Shown here in pieces: positions 1-6,794 of a stretch of 8,997 nt of DNA. The stretch is from positions 1-8,997 of the forward strand of contig NHIV01000031.1 of NCBI GenBank assembly GCA_002170735.1, written 5' to 3'. This stretch comes from a bacterium TMED198. Its GTDB lineage: Bacteria; Fidelibacterota; Marinisomatia; SCGC-AAA003-L08; D37C17. Position numbers and translations under genes: made by a program. The notes beneath the pieces are model-generated. The model was not told where the DNA came from, made no database searches, and was given only the letters and a program-made list of their open reading frames with translations. Position 1 is the first letter of the stretch; each line of letters opens with the position of its first letter.

Positions 1-675
1 GATTTTTCATGTCGTAATATTGTAATGAATGTAAGAAGTATAGAATCAAAAATAATCTATAAGGGGTTAGAGTACATTTTTTTCTGCCCAGTTACAGGTA
101 GCTTCAATCTAAGCAATGCAATTGCAGCAATTGCAGCGTCTGTAAGTATGGGTGTAAACATCCAAAACGCAATAAGTTGTATGAAAACATTTAAGGGAAC
201 CCCAGGAAGGCTTGAACTTGTAAGAGAAGATGTAGACAATGGGGCGATATTTATTGACTATGCCCATACTCCAGATGCATTTGATAATGTCCTATCAACC
301 ATGAAGATGGTTGGAGGAGGAAGAAAAATAATTACTATTTTTGGTTGCGGAGGTGATAGAGATCGCAGCAAAAGACCTAAAATGGCAATAATAGCAGAAA
401 AATATTCCAGTGAAGTGATAGCTACTTCAGACAATCCTAGAAATGAAAATTTAGATTCAATTTTAAGCGATATTGAATCTGGCTTTATTCTAAATAAGTA
501 TAAAATTATAAAAAATAGGAAAGAAGCAATAGAATTTGGATTAAGTAAAATGAACAATGATACAATTTTATTAATTCTAGGCAAAGGAAGGGAAAATTAT
601 CAATTAGTAAATGGCAAAAAAAACTACCATAACGATATAGAGATAATAAATACATTTTATGAGAATAGAAATTAA
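1..675 (+). CDS. murE: MurE, UDP-MurNAc-L-Ala-D-Glu:meso-diaminopimelate ligase (C-terminal part)
   Basis: This cytoplasmic ATP-dependent ligase adds the third stem-peptide residue to UDP-MurNAc-L-Ala-D-Glu. The frame is open from base 1, so the gene continues upstream; the ATG at 25 is internal. The visible 224 residues are roughly the last half of a protein that usually has about 490, and the N-terminal domain and ATP P-loop are missing. Numbering from base 1, I see GSFNLSNAIAA (33-43) of the central domain, then C-terminal-domain motifs YAHTPDA (87-93), FGCGGDRDRSKRPKM (114-128), DNPR (144-147) and GKGRENYQ (194-201). In known MurE enzymes DNPR marks meso-diaminopimelate specificity, as opposed to the lysine-adding type. 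The usual GKGHE motif reads GKGRE here. The last 17 nt overlap murF, which supports co-translation. Family assignment is very sure; substrate is a strong inference from the motif. Confidence 0.97.
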   Translation, partial: DFSCRNIVMNVRSIESKIIYKGLEYIFFCPVTGSFNLSNAIAAIAASVSMGVNIQNAISCMKTFKGTPGRLELVREDVDNGAIFIDYAHTPDAFDNVLSTMKMVGGGRKIITIFGCGGDRDRSKRPKMAIIAEKYSSEVIATSDNPRNENLDSILSDIESGFILNKYKIIKNRKEAIEFGLSKMNNDTILLILGKGRENYQLVNGKKNYHNDIEIINTFYENRN

Positions 676-1999
676 AGAGAAAATTTTCTTTTCCAAGTTA
701 ATGATGGAGAAATATAAATATTTTTTACCAGCAAATAGAATAAATGGTATTTCAATTGACTCTAGAGATATTAGAGAAGGAGATATTTTTATAGGAATAG
801 AAGGGAAAAATTTCGATGGAAACGAGTTTTCATGTGAAGCGCTAGAAAGGGGCGCATCACTAATAGTTACAAACTTGAAAAAGAATAAAATTAAAAGCTC
901 TAAATTATTAGAAGTAGAGTCAACCAACAATTTTATATATGATTTTTCAAAATCATGGGTGAATAATTTTGATTGTGAATTCGTTGGTATTACAGGAAGT
1001 AATGGGAAAACTTCTACAAAGGAAATTCTTTATAAGTTTCTTTCAACAACATATAGTACATTTAAAACTCCAGCAAATTACAATAGTACCATAGGAGTTC
1101 CTATGTCGCTATTTTCAATGACAAAAAATATACAAATTGCACTTATTGAGATGGGCGCTAGCAATAACAATGAGATTAGACATATTTGCTCAATTGTAAA
1201 GCCTAAATATGGAATAATTACAAATATTTCAGAAGCCCATACTTTAAGCTTTGGAGATATAGATGGAGTTATTAAGGCAAAGTCAGAATTGTTCCATTCA
1301 CTTCCAAAAGATGGAACAGCATTTGTTAATTATAATGATGAAAATGTAAGAGCTATCAAATGTGAATCTGAAGAAATAAAGTTTGGATCAAATGAAAAAT
1401 GCGAATATGTCTACAGAATGAATGATAAGAAAAATTATTCAAGTTTTTATATTAACAATGAACATATTTCTTTGCCACAGAACTCGTTTAGCATGTTTGC
1501 CAATGTATTTGCATCATATGTTGTAGCAAAGACTTTTCATGTTAAAAGTAAATATCTTCATTTAGAAATAAAAGAGCTAAAGGCCACTCCAGGAAGATGT
1601 CAAATTATAAATAAAAAAGAATACAAGATAATTGATGACACCTACAATGCAAATTTGGATTCAGTTTTAAAAGGACTTGAATTCTTAAATAATTTCAACT
1701 CAAAAGGCAATAAAATTGCTGTTATTGGAGACATGTATGAGCTTGGGAATCTTTCAGATCAGCATCATTTAAGAATAGGTGAATTCATTTCAAAAACTAA
1801 AATTAATTTTTTATGCTCAATTGGAGATTACAGAAAAAAAATAATCAAAAATGTTAAAGGTGAAGCTAAATCAAGAGCATTTGATTCGATTGATGAAATA
1901 GTAGAATATTTAAATTCAATATTAGGGAATGGAGATGTCGTTTATATAAAAGGTTCTAGAGGTATGAAAATGGAAAGAATAATCAAAATGCTTAAATAA
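659..1999 (+). CDS. murF: MurF, UDP-MurNAc-tripeptide:D-Ala-D-Ala ligase
   Basis: This ligase adds the D-Ala-D-Ala dipeptide to UDP-MurNAc-tripeptide, the last cytoplasmic step of the stem peptide. It has 446 residues, normal for the family. In order: the N-terminal SIDSRDIREGDIFIGI region (32-47) that binds the UDP-sugar, P-loop GITGSNGKTST (110-120), ANYNSTIGVP (139-148), EMGAS (164-168), NISEAH (189-194), the AKSELF segment (207-212) with the lysine expected to be carbamylated, TPGR (310-313), DDTYNANLDS (326-335), GDMYELG (357-363) and KGSRGMKMERI (431-441). The central/C-terminal linker is unusual: the common HN.YNALAA stretch reads SMFANVFASYVVA (278-290). The chosen ATG overlaps murE by 17 nt and has no clear Shine-Dalgarno. 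In-frame ATGs at 701 and 704 would still leave the N-terminal motif intact, so the exact start is less certain than the identity. Confidence 0.96.
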   Translation: MRIEIKEKIFFSKLMMEKYKYFLPANRINGISIDSRDIREGDIFIGIEGKNFDGNEFSCEALERGASLIVTNLKKNKIKSSKLLEVESTNNFIYDFSKSWVNNFDCEFVGITGSNGKTSTKEILYKFLSTTYSTFKTPANYNSTIGVPMSLFSMTKNIQIALIEMGASNNNEIRHICSIVKPKYGIITNISEAHTLSFGDIDGVIKAKSELFHSLPKDGTAFVNYNDENVRAIKCESEEIKFGSNEKCEYVYRMNDKKNYSSFYINNEHISLPQNSFSMFANVFASYVVAKTFHVKSKYLHLEIKELKATPGRCQIINKKEYKIIDDTYNANLDSVLKGLEFLNNFNSKGNKIAVIGDMYELGNLSDQHHLRIGEFISKTKINFLCSIGDYRKKIIKNVKGEAKSRAFDSIDEIVEYLNSILGNGDVVYIKGSRGMKMERIIKMLK

Positions 2000-3102
2000 T
2001 GTTATATTATTTCCTATATGATTTAAAGGATACATTGTTCGCTTTTAACATATTTGGCTATATAACATTTAGAGCGGCTGGAGCTGCAATTACAGCCCTT
2101 CTAATTTCATTTATTGCAGGCCCAAAAGTGATTAAATATCTAAATAAAAAGCAAATTGGGGAAGAGATAAGAAATGAAGGTCCTGATACGCATAGAAAGA
2201 AAAGTGGCACTCCTACAATGGGTGGAATAGTTATAATCTTATCAACAATAATCCCAACTATGATTTGGGCAAAACTATTCAATGAATTGGTTTTAATTAT
2301 TTTATTGGTGGTGGTATGGATGGCTATAATAGGTTTTATAGATGATTACCTGAAAATAATAAAAAAAGTTCCATCAGGATTGATTGCAAAATATAAACTG
2401 ATTGGCCAAGTATCAATAGGTTTAATAGTAGTTTATTTTATGAATAGCAGCATTATTTACAATGAAGTTAGAACATCAACATCGTTACCTTTTATAGCCA
2501 ATGGAATAATTGACTTTGGCATACTTTATCCATTTCTTATGGTTTTTATAATAACAGCCACATCAAATGCAGTCAATTTAACAGATGGTTTAGATGGTCT
2601 GGCTGCAGGACTGGTTGCCATCTCAACTTTAATTTTTGGCGGAATTGCTTATGTTTCAGGTAGGGTAGATTTTAGCAGTTATTTAAACATTCAATATATT
2701 GATGGATCTGGAGAGTTATTTATATTCTGTTTAAGTATGGTTGGCGCCTGTATTGGCTTCTTATGGTTTAATGCCCATCCGGCTAAAGTATTTATGGGAG
2801 ATACGGGATCCTTGTCATTAGGCGCGGCTCTAGGAACGCTATCAATTATGTTAAAAAAAGAAATTCTTTTAAGTATAATTGGAGGTGTTTTTGTTATTGA
2901 AACCGTTTCAGTTTTAATTCAGGTAGGATACTACAAATACAGTAAAAGGAAATATGGGAAGGGTAAGAAGGTATTCAAAATGGCTCCAATTCATCATCAT
3001 TTCGAATTATTAGGATGGCATGAAAATCATGTTGTAGTTAGATTTTGGATAGTAGGAGTTATGTTAGCATTAATATCATTAACTACATTTAAAATACAAT
3101 GA
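1999..3102 (+). CDS. mraY: MraY, phospho-MurNAc-pentapeptide transferase (lipid I synthase)
   Basis: This integral inner-membrane enzyme transfers phospho-MurNAc-pentapeptide from UDP to undecaprenyl phosphate, forming lipid I. It has 367 residues and about ten hydrophobic segments, typical of the family. Signatures are THRKKSGTPTMGG (64-76), GFIDDYLK with the Asp pair at 115-116, NLTDGLDGLAAG (193-204), FNAHPAKVFMGDTGSLSLG (257-275) with the active-site Asp at 268, and MAPIHHHFELLGW (328-340) with the histidine triad of the cytoplasmic loop. All expected catalytic residues are present. The start is set by a TAATG overlap of one base with the murF stop, and there is no clear Shine-Dalgarno, so translation is probably coupled to murF. 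The N-terminal 40 residues (YITFRAAGAAITALLISFI) look like FCB-group MraY as I remember it. Confidence 0.97.
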   Translation: MLYYFLYDLKDTLFAFNIFGYITFRAAGAAITALLISFIAGPKVIKYLNKKQIGEEIRNEGPDTHRKKSGTPTMGGIVIILSTIIPTMIWAKLFNELVLIILLVVVWMAIIGFIDDYLKIIKKVPSGLIAKYKLIGQVSIGLIVVYFMNSSIIYNEVRTSTSLPFIANGIIDFGILYPFLMVFIITATSNAVNLTDGLDGLAAGLVAISTLIFGGIAYVSGRVDFSSYLNIQYIDGSGELFIFCLSMVGACIGFLWFNAHPAKVFMGDTGSLSLGAALGTLSIMLKKEILLSIIGGVFVIETVSVLIQVGYYKYSKRKYGKGKKVFKMAPIHHHFELLGWHENHVVVRFWIVGVMLALISLTTFKIQ

Positions 3103-4457
3103 AGAAAATAGAAAATAAAAAAATTACAATTTTAGGGGGAGGGGTAAGTGGTACTGGTGCAGCTACTTTAGCAACAGAGTTAGGAGCGAAGGTGTTTGTA
3201 AGTGATAACAGCTGTGAGCGAGATAAGGAATTAATTAGATTCGAATCAGAATTTGGAAAGCATTCAAAAAAAATTTATGATTGTGATTTTGCAGTGATAA
3301 GCCCCGGAATTGACCCTCGTCAATCATTTGTAAAAAAGTTTGATGTTCTTAATATACCAATCTTTAGTGAAATTGACTTTTCTTCATGGTTTACAAAAAG
3401 TCCTATAATTGCTGTTACTGGTTCAAACGGAAAATCTACTACAGTTTCATTGATAAATCAAATACTCTTAAAAGGAGGCTTTGATTCAATGCTAGGGGGG
3501 AACATTGGTATTTCATTTGCCTTAAATATTTTACAAGAAATATTGAAAGAAAAAAAAGAAACTCTACATGTTCTAGAGCTTAGCAGTTTTCAGCTTGAAA
3601 ACTGTAAAAAATTAGAAGTAGATACAGGGGTTATTCTGAATATTTCAGAAGATCATTTAGATCGATATAATAATTTCAATGAATATGTTAGTGCAAAAAT
3701 GAATTTGGTAAATCTAATTAAAAGTGGAGGTCAGTATTTCTATAATTCTAACTTTAATTTCCTTGAAAATAAAAATAGAAAAGATATTACAAACATCAGT
3801 TTTACATCAAGTAAGATTTGTGAGGACTATTCGAAGTATCAGTACTTTAGTGACTCAAAATTTGTTTACAATGGTAATAAAGAAAAAATAATTGACCTTG
3901 GAAAAACAAATTTAAAAGGAAAGCATAATCATGAAAATATTTTAGCAGCAATAAGTGTTTCAAGTTTGTATATGGAAAATTCAGAAATCATATCTAAAGA
4001 AATTGAAAATTTTAAACCTCTTAAGCACAGAATGGAAATTGTATCAAAAATGAATGGAGTCGAGTATGTAAATGATTCCAAAGCGACAAATTTACATTCA
4101 ACATTATCTGCTCTAAAATCATATGGAGAAAATGTTATATTGATTTTAGGAGGACTTGATAAAGGTAATACTGATTTTACAAAGATTCAGAGATTATTCA
4201 AATCGACAATTAAAATAATTATTACTTATGGAAAATCAGGTGAAAGAATTTGTGAACAAATTGATCAGATTTCAAGTTTCAAGTATATAGAAAGTTTTGA
4301 TGATTGCATTGATTATGCTATGGATAAAAGTACTCCTGGCGATGTAGTATTACTTTCACCTGGATGTGCAAGTTATGACCAATTTGATAGTTACAAAGAT
4401 AGAGGCGAAAGATTTTGTGAATTAGTAAATAAAAAACTAGAGGAGAAAAAGGTATGA
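3099..4457 (+). CDS. murD: MurD, UDP-MurNAc-L-alanine:D-glutamate ligase
   Basis: This cytoplasmic ligase adds D-glutamate to UDP-MurNAc-L-Ala using ATP. It has 452 residues, the normal size. A Rossmann-like N-terminal domain starts with ILGGGVSGTGAA (11-22), followed by ISPGI (67-71), P-loop TGSNGKSTT (107-115), GGNIG (133-137), ELSSFQL (160-166), NISEDHLDR (181-189), KGKHNHEN (273-280), the inter-domain HR (310-311), NDSKATN (325-331), GGLDKG (351-356), LLSPGCASYDQF (418-429) and DRGERF (434-439). The serine of SPG and the last two motifs separate it from MurC, MurE and MurF. It begins at an ATGA overlap with mraY and ends at an ATGA overlap with a 49-codon ORF, where most dcw clusters run directly into ftsW. 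Confidence 0.97.
   Translation: MKKIENKKITILGGGVSGTGAATLATELGAKVFVSDNSCERDKELIRFESEFGKHSKKIYDCDFAVISPGIDPRQSFVKKFDVLNIPIFSEIDFSSWFTKSPIIAVTGSNGKSTTVSLINQILLKGGFDSMLGGNIGISFALNILQEILKEKKETLHVLELSSFQLENCKKLEVDTGVILNISEDHLDRYNNFNEYVSAKMNLVNLIKSGGQYFYNSNFNFLENKNRKDITNISFTSSKICEDYSKYQYFSDSKFVYNGNKEKIIDLGKTNLKGKHNHENILAAISVSSLYMENSEIISKEIENFKPLKHRMEIVSKMNGVEYVNDSKATNLHSTLSALKSYGENVILILGGLDKGNTDFTKIQRLFKSTIKIIITYGKSGERICEQIDQISSFKYIESFDDCIDYAMDKSTPGDVVLLSPGCASYDQFDSYKDRGERFCELVNKKLEEKKV
4439..4445 (+). promoter_or_regulatory. Strong Shine-Dalgarno for the 49-codon ORF
   Basis: AGAGGAG lies inside the last codons of murD, with 8 nt between it and the ATG at 4454. This is a near-ideal ribosome binding site. 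No other start in the window has a comparable purine-rich match at proper spacing: murF, mraY, murD, ftsW and murG show none, while murC and murB show only weak GAGA or GTGAG stretches. The site could arise by chance from the Glu-Glu codons GAG GAG of MurD, but its placement decides the start of the small ORF. Confidence 0.65.
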
Positions 4458-4603
4458 AAAAGGAACTTAGTTTTATCTACATAGCTTCAGATGGTAAAAA
4501 ATTTATAAATAAAATAGATGCTTTAGAGTACGAGAAAATGAATTTAAATGTAAAAGGCATGCTTAAAAAAAACAACAATAGTGCAGGCAGTTTAATCAGA
4601 TAA
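4454..4603 (+). CDS. Small hypothetical protein (49 aa) between murD and ftsW
   Basis: I do not recognise this gene. It encodes 49 residues beginning MKKELSF and ending in SLIR. The centre, YIASDGKKFINKIDALEYE (9-27), has a DG..F....A..yE pattern that I recall from assorted short bacterial and phage proteins with no agreed function. The tail (28-49) is rich in Lys and Asn and looks disordered. There is no signal peptide or membrane segment; there are 10 Lys/Arg against 5 Asp/Glu, so the protein should be basic and cytoplasmic. Evidence that it is real: an ATGA overlap with murD, a strong Shine-Dalgarno, codon use like its neighbours, and a stop immediately followed by the ftsW ATG. Without it murD and ftsW would be separated by 146 nt, the only gap in this operon. 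It is in the same frame as ftsW, so it could be a detached FtsW N-terminal extension. Function unknown; a link to septal synthesis is inferred only from position. Confidence 0.7.
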   Translation: MKKELSFIYIASDGKKFINKIDALEYEKMNLNVKGMLKKNNNSAGSLIR

Positions 4604-5719
4604 ATGTTTTTACTGAAAAATGAAAGAAATTTGAGCAAGATACTTTTTGGTGTAGTAGTAATTCTTATTGGGTATGGAATCTTGATGATGTATAGTGCAA
4701 GTGCACTACTCGCAAAAAGTCAATTTAATAATAATACTCACTTTTTGATTAAGCAGCTTTATTGGTTGATAATAGGATTTTTAGCTTTTTTTCTTTCATT
4801 TTCAATTAGCTATGAAAATATTAAAAGATTTATTTATCTGTTGTTATGCACTTCTATTGTAGGTCTTATTGTTCCATATTTTATTGAAAATGGTGGAACT
4901 ACAAATAGATGGTTGATAATTAATGGCAGAAACTGGCTAACAACTTCAGACTTTGGAAAGTTGGCATTAATATGCTTTGTTTCTTACTATGCAGATAAAT
5001 ATAGCAATAGACTTGATGACTTTAAGTTTTTAATGTTAACGTTGACTCCTGTTTTAGGATTAGTACTTGGTTTAATTATTTTCCAACCAGATTACAGCAC
5101 CTTTATGATTATTAGCTTGATTGTTTTTACTCAGCTCTGTATAGCAGGATTAGGTTATAAATATATGATGTCTATTGTAGCAAGTGGCATAATTGGATCT
5201 TTTATAATGATATTGAGTTACCCGCATGTGAAGAGGAGAGCATTTCAGTTTTTTTCAGGTATGGATGTCCAGCAATTCCCATCAGTTATTGCGATGGGGC
5301 ATGGCGGATGGAAAGGAGTAGGTCTCGGTTCAAGTATAATGAAAAATGGACATATAAGTGCAGTCCATACTGATTTTATAATTCCCATCATCGGAGAAGA
5401 ATTAGGATTTTTTATGGGTCCTTTTTTAGTTTTTTCATTATTTTTAATTTTATTTATTGTTGGATTGAATATAGCAAAAAACTCAAAAGATAAATTTGGA
5501 TTTTTTTTAGCAGTGGGTATTACGATAAATTTCATAACATATTTCTTAATAAATTCAGCGTATTCAATAAACCTGCTACCTACTACAGGGCTGCCAATGC
5601 CATTTATCAGCTATGGGGGTTCACATACAATATTCAACTTAATTAATATTGGCATTTTAATGAATATTCATAAGAAATCAATTTCAAAAAATTTTCACCA
5701 AAATATTATTTATGAATAA
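4604..5719 (+). CDS. ftsW: FtsW, SEDS-family septal peptidoglycan glycosyltransferase
   Basis: FtsW polymerises lipid II glycan chains at the division septum, working with a class B penicillin-binding protein (FtsI) in the inner membrane. The 371 residues contain about ten membrane segments (near 13-32, 50-68, 74-93, 116-130, 143-160, 165-181, 187-206, 266-290, 298-319, 338-355) and the large extracytoplasmic loop (207-265). SEDS signatures are MMYSAS (28-33), NRW (101-103), QPDYST (161-166), GHGGWKGVGLGSS (232-244), HTDFIIPIIGEELG (255-268) with the expected catalytic Asp257, and PTTGLPMPFISYGGS (326-340). The segment that is usually QPSE reads TTSD (113-116). FtsW is preferred over the elongation paralogue RodA because of the location between murD and murG. 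The ATG directly follows the TAA of the upstream small ORF in the same frame and has no Shine-Dalgarno, so termination-reinitiation is likely. It overlaps murG by 8 nt. Confidence 0.95.
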   Translation: MFLLKNERNLSKILFGVVVILIGYGILMMYSASALLAKSQFNNNTHFLIKQLYWLIIGFLAFFLSFSISYENIKRFIYLLLCTSIVGLIVPYFIENGGTTNRWLIINGRNWLTTSDFGKLALICFVSYYADKYSNRLDDFKFLMLTLTPVLGLVLGLIIFQPDYSTFMIISLIVFTQLCIAGLGYKYMMSIVASGIIGSFIMILSYPHVKRRAFQFFSGMDVQQFPSVIAMGHGGWKGVGLGSSIMKNGHISAVHTDFIIPIIGEELGFFMGPFLVFSLFLILFIVGLNIAKNSKDKFGFFLAVGITINFITYFLINSAYSINLLPTTGLPMPFISYGGSHTIFNLINIGILMNIHKKSISKNFHQNIIYE

Positions 5720-6794
5720 TAAAAATAATAATATTCTAATTGCAGGAGGTGGTACAGGAGGGCATTTATTCCCAGCAATTGCAATAGGTGAAGAAATGAT
5801 AACTAAGGGATATAATGTAAAATTTATTGGATCAAAAAAAGGCTTTGATTCAAAATATTTAGAAGAATCAAAATTTGATTATAAGCTATTGGATATTTAT
5901 GGATATAAGAGAGGCTTAAGCTTTAAGGCACTATATGAAAATATTTGGCTTTTGGCTAAGATTTCTATTTCGACGATAAAAATGATTTTTGTATTTATTA
6001 ATTATAAGCCAATCGCTGTAATAGGAACAGGGGGATATATATCAGCAATACCTTTAATACTTGGAAAGTGGTTTAAAAAGAAGATCTTCATTCAAGAGCA
6101 AAATATCATCCCAGGAATGACTACAAAACTATTCAGTAAATATGCAGATAAAATATTTATAGGTTTTAATGAAAAGTCATTTTATAAAAAAAATGACAAA
6201 CTGATTCATTCAGGAAATCCAATTAGAGATTTTAAATTGAAAAGTAACATTGGTAGAAATTGTGAGAATCAAACAACATTACTGATTTTAGGTGGGAGTC
6301 AAGGTGCAGAGCCAATTAATAAATTCTTTATTAATAACTATAAAAAAATAATAGATAGAAATATTCATATAATTTGGCAATGTGGAGCAAAGAACTATAG
6401 AAATATAAAAAATAAAATAAAAGATAATAGAAGAGTTAAGCTTTTAGCATTTATAGAAAACATGGATGAAGCATACATTCAATCAGATCTTGTAGTTTCA
6501 AGGGCTGGTGCAATTTCAATTTCAGAATTAATGATTTTTAATAAACCATCAATATTTATTCCATACCCTTATGCAACTGATAATCATCAATATTTTAATG
6601 CAAAATATGTTGAATCAAAGGGCGCTGGCATTTTAATTGAGCAAAACAAAATGCAAAAAAAATTAGCAGATAAAATTAATAGTTTGATAGAAGATTCTAG
6701 TAAACTTGAAAAAATCAAATCAAATACAGAACTTTTAGCCAGAAGTAAATCAACAGAGATAATTATTAATGAAATAATGAGATTGATTAAATGA
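5712..6794 (+). CDS. murG: MurG, lipid II synthase (undecaprenyl-PP-MurNAc-pentapeptide GlcNAc transferase)
   Basis: This peripheral membrane GT-B glycosyltransferase adds GlcNAc from UDP-GlcNAc to lipid I on the cytoplasmic face, producing lipid II for FtsW. It has 360 residues, normal for the family. Motifs are GGGTGGHLFPA (12-22), GTGGYIS (105-111), QEQNIIPG (128-135), GNPIR (168-172), GGSQGA (194-199), SRAGAISISEL (263-273) with the UDP-GlcNAc-contacting Glu at 272, and PYPYATDNHQYFNA (284-297). The usual HEQN motif reads QEQN. The stretch around residues 75-95 is hydrophobic and basic, matching the membrane-association patch. The start overlaps the ftsW stop by 8 nt in the string ATGAATAATAA and lacks a Shine-Dalgarno, so translation is probably coupled. 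The end overlaps murC by ATGA. Confidence 0.96.
   Translation: MNNKNNNILIAGGGTGGHLFPAIAIGEEMITKGYNVKFIGSKKGFDSKYLEESKFDYKLLDIYGYKRGLSFKALYENIWLLAKISISTIKMIFVFINYKPIAVIGTGGYISAIPLILGKWFKKKIFIQEQNIIPGMTTKLFSKYADKIFIGFNEKSFYKKNDKLIHSGNPIRDFKLKSNIGRNCENQTTLLILGGSQGAEPINKFFINNYKKIIDRNIHIIWQCGAKNYRNIKNKIKDNRRVKLLAFIENMDEAYIQSDLVVSRAGAISISELMIFNKPSIFIPYPYATDNHQYFNAKYVESKGAGILIEQNKMQKKLADKINSLIEDSSKLEKIKSNTELLARSKSTEIIINEIMRLIK

Noticed and set aside
258..584. Antisense 108-codon open frame within murE
   Set aside because: It is complementary to MurE catalytic motifs and gives a low-complexity Leu/Ile/Ser-rich translation with no family match that I can see.
701..706. Alternative murF starts at in-frame ATGs 701 and 704
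   Set aside because: Neither has a Shine-Dalgarno. The upstream ATG at 659 fits the overlapping-junction style of the operon, so I kept it, though with less than full certainty.
4458..4600. Regulatory RNA, attenuator or terminator hairpin between murD and ftsW
   Set aside because: I see no GC-rich inverted repeat followed by a T run and no riboswitch-like structure; a coding reading explains the interval better.
5245..5535. Antisense 96-codon open frame within ftsW
   Set aside because: It opposes the conserved SEDS loop with the catalytic Asp; its translation is Asn/Lys/Pro-rich and shows no domain.
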